Shown here: positions 51,046 to 59,867 of the stretch, one piece after another
Numbering within the stretch: the stretch's first letter is position 1
Layout: every line of letters starts with the position of its first letter
DNA from: Aldehydirespirator sp963662645
GTDB lineage: Bacteria; Actinomycetota; Acidimicrobiia; Acidimicrobiales; Aldehydirespiratoraceae
Direction of reading: 5' to 3'
Assembly (NCBI GenBank): GCA_963662645.2
Contig: OY759762.1
Coordinates: forward strand, 2,728,001-2,792,000
Length of the DNA: 64,000 nucleotides
Notes under the pieces: model-generated
The model's input: only the letters and a program-made list of their open reading frames with translations
What the model was told of the DNA's origin: nothing
Database searches by the model: none
Translations under genes and position numbers: made by a program

Positions 51046-52163
51046 GTGCGGTCCTCGGCGGGGAGGCGCTCACCGAAGATCCCGGCGGGACGCAGCAGCA
51101 GCACGCCGATCAGCACCGCGAATGCCACCGCGTCGCGAAGCTGGGACACGCCGCTCACTCCGAGCGGCTCCAGGATCAGCAGCGGGCCCACCGACTCGGC
51201 CACGCCGATGGAGATCCCTCCGGCCATGGCGCCGCCGAGATGGCCGATGCCCCCCACCACCGCTGCGCTGAACGCCTTGATGCCGGGCAGGAAGCCGGTG
51301 GTGTGGATCACGCTGCGGAACAGGATCCCCCACAGGATTCCGGCCAGCCCGGCCATCGCCCCGCCCACCGCGAACACCCTCACGATGGTGCGGTTGACGT
51401 TGATGCCCATCAGCGCCGCGATCTCGGCGTCCTCGGCCACGGCCCGCATCGCCTTGCCGCCCTTGGTGTGCTCCACCAGGTACCACAGCACGAACATCGA
51501 TACTGCGGCCACCACCACTACGAGGATCCTGGCCCCCTCGATCTGCATGAATGTGTGCTTGTCCTTCACCCAGTCCGGCACGTCGGGGTAGGCCTTGGCC
51601 GCGGGGCCGAGCAGCACGATCGAGGCGTTCTGGATGAAGAACGACACCCCGATCGAAGTGATGAGCGGGATCAGGCGGGGCGATCCTCGCAGTGGCCGGT
51701 AGGCGACCCGCTCCATGATCACCGCGGTCAGGGTGCACACGACCATCGAGACGATCACGATGAACACCAGCGACCCGATGAAGTTGCTCTCCCACAGCCC
51801 GGCGTCGGCGAGCTTGTTGGAGGTGATCATCCCGGTCATGGCGCCCACCATGAACACCTCGCCGTGGGCGAAGTTGATGAAGCCGAGAACCCCGTAGACC
51901 ATCGAGTAGCCCAGCGCGATCAGCCCGTACATGCAGCCCTGGGCCACCCCCGACACGATCAGGCCCCGGAACTGGGCGCCGGTCAGCCCCGTCGCGTCGG
52001 GATTGGCCCAGCGGGCGAAGGGGTTGTCGGTGTCGATCTCCTGCCAGATGAAGGCCAGCAGACCGACCGCTATCACCGTCAAAGCCGCCACTCGCAGGAC
52101 AGTCAGGAACCAATCGACTCCGGTGCGCGGCGCCCCTCGGCGAGGCCCACTCGTTCGGATCAT
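51042..52163 (-). CDS. livH: LivH-type permease
   Basis: 373 residues from ATG 52163, overlapping the ThDP-enzyme stop by four bases. QGCMYGLIALGYSMVYGVLGFINFAHGEVFMVG is the LivH start of the fold, MGINVNRTIVRVFAVGGAMAGLAGIL the conserved cytoplasmic/TM region. The first 70 residues form an extra hydrophobic helix and loop. It pairs with LivM. Confidence 0.92.
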   Translation of the reverse strand: MIRTSGPRRGAPRTGVDWFLTVLRVAALTVIAVGLLAFIWQEIDTDNPFARWANPDATGLTGAQFRGLIVSGVAQGCMYGLIALGYSMVYGVLGFINFAHGEVFMVGAMTGMITSNKLADAGLWESNFIGSLVFIVIVSMVVCTLTAVIMERVAYRPLRGSPRLIPLITSIGVSFFIQNASIVLLGPAAKAYPDVPDWVKDKHTFMQIEGARILVVVVAAVSMFVLWYLVEHTKGGKAMRAVAEDAEIAALMGINVNRTIVRVFAVGGAMAGLAGILWGILFRSVIHTTGFLPGIKAFSAAVVGGIGHLGGAMAGGISIGVAESVGPLLILEPLGVSGVSQLRDAVAFAVLIGVLLLRPAGIFGERLPAEDRT

Positions 52164-53809
52164 CGCCGCGATCCTACTCTCGGGCGCCGGACGCGCATGA
52201 GAGGCCACGGGTCGGGCTCGTCGGCGATGTCCACCACCACAATCGACGGTCCGGGGTGGGCCAGCGATCCCTCAAGCACCGGCGGCAGTTCCTCGGGACT
52301 GCCGGCTCGCTCGGTGCGCACCCCGAAACTCTCGCCGAACATGATCCAGTCGGGGTTGCGAAGCGACGAGGCGATGGTGCGGTCGGCGCCGAAGCGCTGC
52401 CGCTGCAGGCGTTGCACGTTGCCGTAGGCGGCGTTGTCGAACAGCAGCACCGTGGTGTTGATGCCGTGCTGCACTGCGGTGGCCAACTCTGTGGCCGTGA
52501 ACAGCATCCCGCCGTCGCCGACGATGGTGAGCTGGGCCCGGTCTGGCGCGGCGGCCGCGGCGCCGATGCCGTGGGCCACGCCCGCTCCCAGCGTCCCCGC
52601 CCCGCCGGTGGCCAGGTACGTCCGGGGCTGGCGGTGCTCGTAGGCGATGTGGGCCGCGAAGGCGACCTGGGTCACGTCCTCGACGATGATCCCGTCGTCG
52701 GGCATCACCGAGCGGATGGCCCGCAGGTAGCTGAGTTGGGGCTCCAGGTAGTCGATCCGCTCGAAGTGCTCGGCCCGAAGGTCGGCGATCTCGTCGGTGC
52801 GATCGTCCCGACGGCGGTTGTGGCGGCCTAGGGCGTCGATGAGCAGCCGGCAGGCCTCGGCCGCGTCGCCGTGGACGCCCACGGTACCGGTGCCGTGCCT
52901 GTCCAGTTCGTCGGCGTCGATGTTCACCTGCACGATCGTCTGGGCGGGATCCACCCCCCACTCCACATTGGGGAACTCCATCCGGGTGCCGATACCCAGC
53001 ACAACATCCGATGTGGGCCACAGGTCGCGGCCCATGGTCAGGTAGGCGTGCAGGCGGTGGCGCGAATCGAGCACGCCGAGCCCCATGTGGCGGGCAAACA
53101 CGGGCGCCTCCAGCATCTCGGCCAGCTCCTTGACGGGTTCGGGCGCGTCCTGGGCGCCGCCGCCGACCATGATCAGCGGGCGACGGGCCTGCCCGAGGAC
53201 CCGGGCGGCCTTCTCGATCTGATCGGTGTCGATGGCGGGCTTGGTCGCTCGGGGCGCTTCAAGCGCGCCGTCGGCGGGCTTGCGCCACACGTCGACGGGC
53301 ACCTCCACGGCTACCGGGCGGGGGACGCCCGACACCGTCTCGTCGATGGCCTGCTGCCACACCGCGACGCCGTCTATGCCCCGGCCCACATAGCCGTTGT
53401 GCTTGGTCAGCTGGCGCAGGACCGCGGCCGGATCGGGCAGGTCGTGCAGAATGCCGGTGCCCCGTCCCCGCAACCAGGAGGGGACCCCGCCGATTAGGGC
53501 CAGCACCCTGGCGTTGCCCCAGTAGGCGCTGGTCAGGCCGGCGGCGGCGTTGAGCATCCCAGGGCCGGGAACCACACAGAACGCCGACGCCCGGCCCGTG
53601 ACCTGGGCCGCGCCCAGAGCCATATAGGCCGCGCCCTGCTCGTGCCGGGTCACGACGGGCCGGATGTCGCGGGCGTCGACGAGAGCGTCGAAGAAGTTGT
53701 CGTTCTGGACGCCGGGCAGGCAGAACAGCATGTCCACGTCCAGTGACCGGAGGGCTTCGACCGAGAGCCCGGCGACTGTCGTCGTTCCGGCCGCGGGGGT
53801 TGCGGTCAC
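52160..53809 (-). CDS. Thiamine-diphosphate enzyme of the acetolactate-synthase family
   Basis: 549 residues. VVTRHEQGAAYMALGAAQVTG has the catalytic glutamate, CVVPGPGMLNAAAGL follows, and IVGDGGMLFTATELATAV ending in DNAAYGN is the ThDP/metal site. The central domain is present (VLGIGTRMEFPNVEW). The FAD-loop of true acetolactate synthases is not obvious, so it could be a decarboxylase or carboligase of unknown substrate. GTG 53809 is directly preceded by a copied start site. It leads the LivHMGF operon. Confidence 0.85.
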   Translation of the reverse strand: MTATPAAGTTTVAGLSVEALRSLDVDMLFCLPGVQNDNFFDALVDARDIRPVVTRHEQGAAYMALGAAQVTGRASAFCVVPGPGMLNAAAGLTSAYWGNARVLALIGGVPSWLRGRGTGILHDLPDPAAVLRQLTKHNGYVGRGIDGVAVWQQAIDETVSGVPRPVAVEVPVDVWRKPADGALEAPRATKPAIDTDQIEKAARVLGQARRPLIMVGGGAQDAPEPVKELAEMLEAPVFARHMGLGVLDSRHRLHAYLTMGRDLWPTSDVVLGIGTRMEFPNVEWGVDPAQTIVQVNIDADELDRHGTGTVGVHGDAAEACRLLIDALGRHNRRRDDRTDEIADLRAEHFERIDYLEPQLSYLRAIRSVMPDDGIIVEDVTQVAFAAHIAYEHRQPRTYLATGGAGTLGAGVAHGIGAAAAAPDRAQLTIVGDGGMLFTATELATAVQHGINTTVLLFDNAAYGNVQRLQRQRFGADRTIASSLRNPDWIMFGESFGVRTERAGSPEELPPVLEGSLAHPGPSIVVVDIADEPDPWPLMRVRRPRVGSRR

Positions 53810-53829
53810 GCTTTGGGGGTTGCGGTCAC
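53806..53829 (-). other. Duplicated start site and 7-codon micro-ORF before the ThDP enzyme
   Basis: GTG 53829 opens MTATPKA and stops in TGA overlapping the true GTG at 53809, whose protein begins MTATPAA. The 20-base unit GTGACCGCAACCCCCAAAGC is the duplicated start. Confidence 0.5.
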
Positions 53830-53840
53830 GGGGTCGGCCG

Positions 53841-53890
53841 CAACTTCAAGCAGTTAGCCACACCAGATGTGGTCAACCGCTTGAAGTTCG
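53841..53890. repeat. Palindromic repeat, family A copy 4
   Basis: CAACTTCAAGCAGTTAGCCA pairs with GGTCAACCGCTTGAAGTTCG around CACCAGATG. It lies between the FAH-family gene and the ThDP enzyme gene. Confidence 0.8.
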
Positions 53891-53906
53891 GAGCCTCGTC
53901 CTCTTG

Positions 53907-54743
53907 TCAGCCGACCACACAGGGGTTGACCATCTCGCCGACGCCCTCGATGGCGGTGCGCACGACCATGCCGGGCGCGAGCCATTGCTGGGGGTTGCGG
54001 GCCATCCCCACGCCGCCTGGCGTGCCGGTGGCGATGATGTCGCCCGGGTCGAGGGTCATGATCGTGCTCAGGTCGGCCACGAGCTCCGCCGGGCCGAACA
54101 CCAGCTGATCGGTGTTGGACGACTGCTTGGTGATCCCGTCGACGGTGCAGCTCACGCTCAATCCTCGGCCGTCTCCGATCTCGTCCGCAGTGACCAGCGC
54201 CGGGCCGACCGGCGTCGAGCCCTCGAAGGTCTTCCCGGCCAGGAACTGCGACGTGCGGGTCTGCCAGTCCCGGATCGACACGTCGTTGAGCACGGTGAAC
54301 CCGGCGATGGCCGCCAGTGCCTCGCCGGCCCCGGCGTTGCGCACCTGCTGGCCGATGACTACCGCCAGCTCGACCTCCCAGTCGGCATTGGTCGACACCT
54401 CGGGTGGCGGGAGCCGGATCGGGTCGTAGGGTCCGGTCAGCGCCCGGCCGTACTTGGCGAAGTAGATGGGCGCCGACGGCAGCGGGCTGCCGGTCTCGGC
54501 GGCGTGGTCGCGGTAGTTCAACCCGACACAGACGATCTTGTCGGGCCCGGGCACCACCGGAGCGAGGTCGGCGCCCTCCAGCGCCACCGTGCCGCCCTCC
54601 TCGGCGACGGACACACCGCCCGACGTGACCGGCCCGGCCTCCAGGACCGCCCGCACGTCGGGCGCGTCGAGCAGCACAATCTCGTCGCCGGATACGCTGC
54701 CGGCACGGGTGGCTCCATCGATCCGGACGGTAACGAGTCGCAT
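53907..54743 (-). CDS. Fumarylacetoacetate hydrolase family protein
   Basis: 278 residues. IVCVGLNYRDHAAETG, WEVELAVVIGQQVR with the metal glutamates, NDVSIRDWQTRTSQFLAGKTFEGSTP and GDIIATGTPGGVG are the FAH core. Its substrate is unknown; relatives act on acylpyruvates or ureidoglycolate. It differs clearly from the FAH protein at 23743. ATG 54743 gives the family start MRLVTVR. It is 97 bases upstream of the ThDP enzyme, separated by palindrome A4. Confidence 0.85.
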   Translation of the reverse strand: MRLVTVRIDGATRAGSVSGDEIVLLDAPDVRAVLEAGPVTSGGVSVAEEGGTVALEGADLAPVVPGPDKIVCVGLNYRDHAAETGSPLPSAPIYFAKYGRALTGPYDPIRLPPPEVSTNADWEVELAVVIGQQVRNAGAGEALAAIAGFTVLNDVSIRDWQTRTSQFLAGKTFEGSTPVGPALVTADEIGDGRGLSVSCTVDGITKQSSNTDQLVFGPAELVADLSTIMTLDPGDIIATGTPGGVGMARNPQQWLAPGMVVRTAIEGVGEMVNPCVVG

Positions 54744-54848
54744 GGGGGATTCTCCGGGTTGTGTGGGGTTGTCTGGTGGTGCAGGCGCAGCGAAGCGCCA
54801 GACTACCAGCGTGCTCACGGGCGCCCGAGACCGGAGAACGGTTCAGCG

Positions 54849-55637
54849 ATGAGTCAGTTCGACGCGGAGACGGCCGTGGTGCCGGTCGGCGAGGGCCTGT
54901 GGGCCACCCGCTTGTCGGCCGGCTGGAACATCGCAGACAACAGCAACGGCGGCTATGCGCTCACCTCGGTGCTGAGGGCGATGCGCTCGCTCGTTCCCCA
55001 ACCCGATCCGATCTCGGTGACCACGCACTTCCTTCGTCCGGCCAAGGGCGACACCGACGCCGAGGTGAGGGCGTCGGTGGTCCGGCGGGGCCGCACCGTC
55101 AGCACGCTGCGGGGCTCGCTGTGGCAGGGGGGCAGGCAGCGCCTCGAGGTGCTGGCCGCCTTCTCTGATCTGGCGACGGGCGGGGGCGGCCCGGAGATAG
55201 CCGCGCCGCCGCCGCCGGTCCCGCCGGTGGATGAATGCGTCCATCGGGGCAGCCTCGAGCAGGGCGTGGAGCTGCCGATCCTCTCCCGCGTCGACGTGCA
55301 CGTCCATCCGGACCACGCGCCCGCGGGCGGCAGCGATCGGGCGCTGATCGACGGCTGGATCCGCTTCAGCGACGGGTCGGCGCCGTCGGTGATGGCGCTG
55401 CCGTTCTTCGCGGACGCTCTGCCGCCCTCGCTGTACCCCATGCTCGGCTACATCGGCTGGGTTCCGACGATCGAGCTGACCGTCCACGCCCGCCGGATCC
55501 CCGTGCCCGGGTGGCTCCAGGTCCGCCAGGAGAGCCACGACCTCCACGGCGGCCGGATGATCGAGTCGGGCTCGCTGTGGGACTCGACCGGCGCGCTGGT
55601 CGCCACCTCCCGCCAGATCGGACTGCTGCTGACCTGA
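54849..55637 (+). CDS. Acyl-CoA thioesterase, TesB-like double hotdog
   Basis: 262 residues. NIADNSNGGYALTSVLRAM and THFLRPAKGDTDAEVRASVVRRGRTVSTL mark the first hotdog domain, LPPSLYPMLGYIGWVPTIELTVHARR and DSTGALVATSRQIGLL the second. It hydrolyses acyl-CoA or a related thioester. It is divergent from the FAH gene and convergent with the secreted protein gene. ATG 54849 has no strong ribosome site; longer readings back to 53664 are antisense to other genes. Confidence 0.82.
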   Translation: MSQFDAETAVVPVGEGLWATRLSAGWNIADNSNGGYALTSVLRAMRSLVPQPDPISVTTHFLRPAKGDTDAEVRASVVRRGRTVSTLRGSLWQGGRQRLEVLAAFSDLATGGGGPEIAAPPPPVPPVDECVHRGSLEQGVELPILSRVDVHVHPDHAPAGGSDRALIDGWIRFSDGSAPSVMALPFFADALPPSLYPMLGYIGWVPTIELTVHARRIPVPGWLQVRQESHDLHGGRMIESGSLWDSTGALVATSRQIGLLLT

Positions 55638-55664
55638 GCGCCGGAGACCGATCGGGCCGAGCCG

Positions 55665-56879
55665 CTACTGGTAGATGATCACGTCGGGCACCGGATCCAG
55701 CGCCTGAACGTCCTCCGGGGTCATCACCGGCTTGTCCTGGTCGAAGAACAGCTTGAAGGCCGGCCGCTGCGAGGGTTCGCTCGCCGCGAACAGGCCGTAG
55801 CCGTGCGCCTTGGCTCCCGGGGTCCCGATGCCGTCCATGTCGATCGACAGTTCGACGCCGGGGTATCGCTCGATCACGTCGCGGTCGTGCAGCATGCGGC
55901 CGACGAACTGGTGCACCATCAGGATCTTGGGAGGCAGCCCCTCTTCCTCCACAAGCGCCGACAGGTACTGCAGCACTTCGTTCACTTCGCTGCCGGTGAT
56001 GCCGCCGATGGCCCTGCCCGGGCCCACCCCGAGACGCTTCGTCGCGAATTCCGGATCCAGGGCAACGTGGACGAACGGCTCCTTCAGGAAGTCTTCGAGG
56101 AGCTTCACTTCCGCGAGCGGATCACTCCAGCCGATCTGAGTGTCCACGAAGAGGAGCATTCCGTGCTCGCGGGCTGCCTCGACGTACTCGGCTATGCGGT
56201 CGTGGGAGAGCCGGTAGAGCCAGTGCCCGTCCGACGTCGGACCCGCCTGGGCGACGCCCGTGATGAGGTGATAGGCCCCGATGGCGCCGCGCGGCCCGTT
56301 CAGCCGGTCGTAGCGTTGCACCCATTCGTCGGCGTGTTCGGCAACCTCGGCCGGCGTTCCTTGGCCGAGCACTCCCATGGCGGGAACTCCGGGATGGCCG
56401 TAGAAGGTGAGGACCTGGGGCCACACCGGGGCGATTTTCACCGGCGACGACCAAGACCAGAATCCGGACTGCCTGCTCGCGTACAGCAGGTGCCGCAGGG
56501 GCAACTGGCGCTCGCCCCAGCCACCGGGAGGGGTGCGCACCCGCAGCGCGACGCTGACGACCCTGTCGGCGAGGCGCCGAGCGACAACGCGGGCCTCGGC
56601 GCCTTCAAGGACGATGGGAGAGGTCGACAGCCAGCGGGAGTGCCGGCGGCCGGCGGGCAGCAGCCGCTTGGGCGGCAGCAGGCTCTCGTCCCACTCGCCG
56701 CTGCCGGAGCGCACCTGCAATGCGACCTCGACATGTCCGTCGGGAAGCCACTTCGCGCCGACGCGGGCCTCGATCGTTCCCGCCAGCGCCGCTTCTTGGG
56801 CGGTGGCCCCCGGATTCCCCCACGCCAGCGTGAGCAAGACCGCCAGCGCGGTCGCGGCTACACAGGCGCGCCGTCTCAT
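55665..56879 (-). CDS. Secreted protein of unknown function with a barrel-like C-terminal domain
   Basis: 404 residues. A signal peptide (MRRRACVAATALAVLLTLAW, cleavage near ATAQ) precedes two short repeats, GHVEVALQVRSGSGEWDESL and DRVVSVALRVRTPPGGWGERQL, each followed by LLPAGRRHSRWLSTS or LLYASRQSGFWSWSS. Residues 160-404 alternate strands and helices like a TIM barrel (LTFYGHPGVPAMGVLG, MLLFVDTQIGW, HVALDPEFATKRLG, ELSIDMDGIG). No catalytic family is recognised. It lies nine bases after the LivJ-type gene. Confidence 0.65.
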   Translation of the reverse strand: MRRRACVAATALAVLLTLAWGNPGATAQEAALAGTIEARVGAKWLPDGHVEVALQVRSGSGEWDESLLPPKRLLPAGRRHSRWLSTSPIVLEGAEARVVARRLADRVVSVALRVRTPPGGWGERQLPLRHLLYASRQSGFWSWSSPVKIAPVWPQVLTFYGHPGVPAMGVLGQGTPAEVAEHADEWVQRYDRLNGPRGAIGAYHLITGVAQAGPTSDGHWLYRLSHDRIAEYVEAAREHGMLLFVDTQIGWSDPLAEVKLLEDFLKEPFVHVALDPEFATKRLGVGPGRAIGGITGSEVNEVLQYLSALVEEEGLPPKILMVHQFVGRMLHDRDVIERYPGVELSIDMDGIGTPGAKAHGYGLFAASEPSQRPAFKLFFDQDKPVMTPEDVQALDPVPDVIIYQ

Positions 56880-56888
56880 TCGTCGGGG

Positions 56889-58229
56889 TCAGGCTCCGGA
56901 CGCGGGGGCGAACTCGAAGACGATGTTGTTCCGGCTGGCCTCGATGTCGCCCGGGTCGAGGTGGTGGATCACGGTGGTCTTCTGGGAGCCGCAGTCTCCG
57001 AAGCTGTCGCAGTTGATCGTGCCGATGATGCCGCTGTACCCGCTCACGGAGTTCAGGTACTGCCTGACGCCCGACCGGTCGATGACCAGAGTGCCGTCCA
57101 CTACCGCGGACGCGGCCGCGATGGCTTCGAGCAGCAGCGTGGTGGCGTCGTAGGAGTGGGCCCAGTACGGCGCGGAGGGCGGCTCGCCGTAGATCTCCCG
57201 GTAGGCGTCCAGCAGGGTGTCGGGGGTCTTGCCGGTGCTCTGGTTGGACGTCGCCCCGAATCGCAGGTCCGGCCCCGAGAAATACACGCCGGCCGACTGC
57301 GGCAGCGACATGAAGCCGTCGTTGAGCAGGGCGGCGTCGGTGAGCAGGATCGTCTCGGAGAGGCCCGCCACTCCGGGCGCTTGATCGGTCAGGAAGTCGC
57401 CCGCGGGCTGGAAGATGGGAAAGAACAGCGCCTCTGGGTTGCCGGTCGCGACCTCGGTCAGCACCGGCACCATGTCGGTGTCCTCCTTGTTGATGGCCGA
57501 GAACCCGGTGACGGTGCCCCCCAGCCGCTCCAAGCTGTCGGCGAAGGCTTGGGCTATCGACCGGGAGTAGGGGTCGCCGTCGTGGATGGCCGCGGCTGAG
57601 GTCAACCCCAGCCCCTCGTGCACGAATCGGGCCATCGTCTCGCCGACGTACAGCCCGTTGTTGGAGGTTCGGTAGTAGCCGACGCTGTGGTTGAGGCCCG
57701 GATTGCCGGCCAGGTCGGACGTGAGGGTGGGCGACGTGTTGGACGGGGCGATGAGCACCATGCCCGCGGCGGTGATTAGGGGCGAGGCGGCGACGGCCGC
57801 GGTGGAGCACGACGGCCCGATCACGCCGATCACGTCCTCGTCGGCCACGATGGTCTGGGCCGCGGCCTGGGCGCCGTCAGACGAGCACAGGTCGTCGTAG
57901 CGGGTTCCGAGGTCCACATCGAAACCGTGGATCGGCCCGAAGTCGGCTACCGCCAACTCCACACCTCGCTGGTTGGGAATGCCGAGGTAGGCCACATCGC
58001 CGGTGATGGTGTTGAGCGAGCGGATCTGAACAGCGTCGCCCGCATGCACCTCCACTGTGCCCAGAGACCCGTCGCCCAACGACCCGTCGCTGACATCATC
58101 GGGCTCGGGAACGGGGGCCGTGGCGGTGTTGCCGCTGCAAGCCGCAACTGTCACCGCCACGATGAGCGCTGCGCCCAGGATCGCCGCCATGGTTCCGGGA
58201 CGACCCGCGGGCTGCTTCATGCTGGTCAT
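56889..58229 (-). CDS. LivJ-type substrate-binding lipoprotein
   Basis: 446 residues. The signal peptide ends in a lipobox VAAC (Cys31 region). The type I binding fold shows IRSLNTITGDVAYLGIPNQR, DDLCSSDGAQAAAQTIVADE, VIGVIGPSCSTAAVAASPLI and VGYYRTSNNGLYVG. It is a plausible partner for the LivHMGF importer at 47391-52163, which has no binding protein of its own adjacent. A short acidic linker contains GDGSLGDGSLG. Confidence 0.88.
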   Translation of the reverse strand: MTSMKQPAGRPGTMAAILGAALIVAVTVAACSGNTATAPVPEPDDVSDGSLGDGSLGTVEVHAGDAVQIRSLNTITGDVAYLGIPNQRGVELAVADFGPIHGFDVDLGTRYDDLCSSDGAQAAAQTIVADEDVIGVIGPSCSTAAVAASPLITAAGMVLIAPSNTSPTLTSDLAGNPGLNHSVGYYRTSNNGLYVGETMARFVHEGLGLTSAAAIHDGDPYSRSIAQAFADSLERLGGTVTGFSAINKEDTDMVPVLTEVATGNPEALFFPIFQPAGDFLTDQAPGVAGLSETILLTDAALLNDGFMSLPQSAGVYFSGPDLRFGATSNQSTGKTPDTLLDAYREIYGEPPSAPYWAHSYDATTLLLEAIAAASAVVDGTLVIDRSGVRQYLNSVSGYSGIIGTINCDSFGDCGSQKTTVIHHLDPGDIEASRNNIVFEFAPASGA

Positions 58230-58255
58230 CGCTCCTGTTCTACCTCAGAGCCGGC

Positions 58256-59722
58256 TCAATTCCGAAACAGGTCGGCGTATCGGGTCCGCAACTCGGCCTT
58301 GAGGACCTTGCCCATGGCGTTACGGGGCAGTTCATCCATGATGACGTAGTGCTTGGGGTGCTTGAAGCGGGCCAGGTCGTCGAGGGTGCCCGCCAGGTCC
58401 GAGGCCAACCGGCCGCGGTCGCCGCCGGGGCCCGGCTCCGCCACCACGAAAGCGGCGACCGCCTCGCCGAGGTCGGGATGGGCCAGGCCCACCACTGCGG
58501 ACTCCTCTACGCCACGATGGGCGTCGAGGGCCTGCTCGATCTCGACGGGGTAGATGTTCAGACCTCCGGAGATGATCATGTCGCCGGCCCGGCCCTCCAG
58601 CGTCAGGCGGCCCCGGTCGTCGAGACGGCCGATGTCGCCGGTGATGAACCAGCCGTCGCCGGTGCGCGACCCGGCGGTCTCGTCGGGCCGGCGCCAGTAG
58701 CCCGGGCCGACGTTGGGACCCCGCACTTGAACCATCCCCGCCTGTCCCGCCAACGCCCAGCCGTCATCGGCCCACACCCGCACCTCGATGCCCGGCAGGG
58801 CGAGACCCACCGTGCCCGCCACCCGAGGGCCGTCGTAGGGGTTGGAGGTGATCATCAGCGTTTCGCTCATCCCATAGCGCTCCAAGACCTCGCAGCCGGT
58901 CCTCTCGGCCACCGAGCGGTGCAGAGCGGCGGTCATCGGCGCCGATCCCGACACCAGCAGCCGGATGCGGCGACAGGCGGCGGTGTCGAACCCGCCGTGG
59001 GCCAGCAGCCGGTGATAGTGGGTGGGCACACCCATCATCACCGTGGCTTCGGGCAGGTCGGCCAGCACTCGCGACGGGTGGAAGCGCTCCAGGAAGATCA
59101 CCTCGCAGGCGCTGAGCATGGCGGTGTGCAGCGCCACCATGAGCCCGTGTACATGGAAGATGGGCAGGGCGTGCAGCAGCACGTCGGCGGGCCGGAACGC
59201 CCATGCCTCCTTGAGCGTCAGCGCGTTGCTGGCCAGGTTGCCGTGGGTGAGCATGGCCCCCTTGGGCCGGCCGGTCGTGCCCGATGTGTAGACGAGGGCC
59301 GCCAGGTCATCGTCTTGACGGTCGGCGAATCCGCTCAGCGGCTGGGCCCGGTCCAATCCCGCGGCCAAGACGGCGGCGTCCCGCACAACCGCGGCGGGCT
59401 CCGCGTCCGACACGAACCAGTCGACTTCGGCCTCGGTGTAGGCGGTGTTGAGCGGCACGTACACCGCGCCCAAACGCAGCACGCCCAGGTACAGGGCCAC
59501 AGCGTCGGCTGACTTGGGAAGCTGCACCACCACCCGATCGCCCAACGCCACGCCTTGGCTTCGCAGCCATCCGGCGGCCTGGGCCGACCTCTCGTCCATG
59601 TCGCCGTAGGTGAGCGCGCCAGAGCCGGGCACCCTCAGGAAAGGGCGGTCAAGCGCGGGCTCGAAGCGTTGCCGCAGCAGCCCGAAGAAGCCTTCGTGCA
59701 CCTCCGAGAGTCTGCCCGCCAT
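58256..59722 (-). CDS. AMP-forming acyl-CoA synthetase
   Basis: 488 residues, the short form seen in malonyl-CoA synthetases. AALVYTSGTTGRPKGAMLTH is the AMP-binding motif, YGMSETLMITSNPYDGPR the A5 motif, FITGDIGRLDDRGRLTLEGR the A7/A8 hinge and PRNAMGKVLKAELR has the catalytic lysine. It activates a carboxylic acid as its CoA ester; the chain type is not determinable. It is 26 bases upstream of the LivJ-type gene on the same strand. Confidence 0.88.
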   Translation of the reverse strand: MAGRLSEVHEGFFGLLRQRFEPALDRPFLRVPGSGALTYGDMDERSAQAAGWLRSQGVALGDRVVVQLPKSADAVALYLGVLRLGAVYVPLNTAYTEAEVDWFVSDAEPAAVVRDAAVLAAGLDRAQPLSGFADRQDDDLAALVYTSGTTGRPKGAMLTHGNLASNALTLKEAWAFRPADVLLHALPIFHVHGLMVALHTAMLSACEVIFLERFHPSRVLADLPEATVMMGVPTHYHRLLAHGGFDTAACRRIRLLVSGSAPMTAALHRSVAERTGCEVLERYGMSETLMITSNPYDGPRVAGTVGLALPGIEVRVWADDGWALAGQAGMVQVRGPNVGPGYWRRPDETAGSRTGDGWFITGDIGRLDDRGRLTLEGRAGDMIISGGLNIYPVEIEQALDAHRGVEESAVVGLAHPDLGEAVAAFVVAEPGPGGDRGRLASDLAGTLDDLARFKHPKHYVIMDELPRNAMGKVLKAELRTRYADLFRN

Positions 59723-59776
59723 CGCGGTTGAGCGTCACGTTCGCGCCTTCCCGCCTTTTCTTGGTGTACCGGCCCT

Positions 59777-59823
59777 TTCTTGATGTAGTTGTGCCGCTGT
59801 GTTGCGGTCAACTACATCAAGAA
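59777..59823. repeat. Long perfect hairpin between divergent genes
   Basis: TTCTTGATGTAGTTG (59777-59791) and its complement (59809-59823) form a 15-base perfect stem, extended by CCGC/GCGG with one bulge. It sits between the divergent acyl-CoA synthetase and shikimate kinase genes, so it is not a terminator; operator or third palindromic family. Confidence 0.7.
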
Positions 59824-59867
59824 CGCGTTGGACGGGCGACGGTCCGGTCGGGCGTAGCCTCTTGTGC

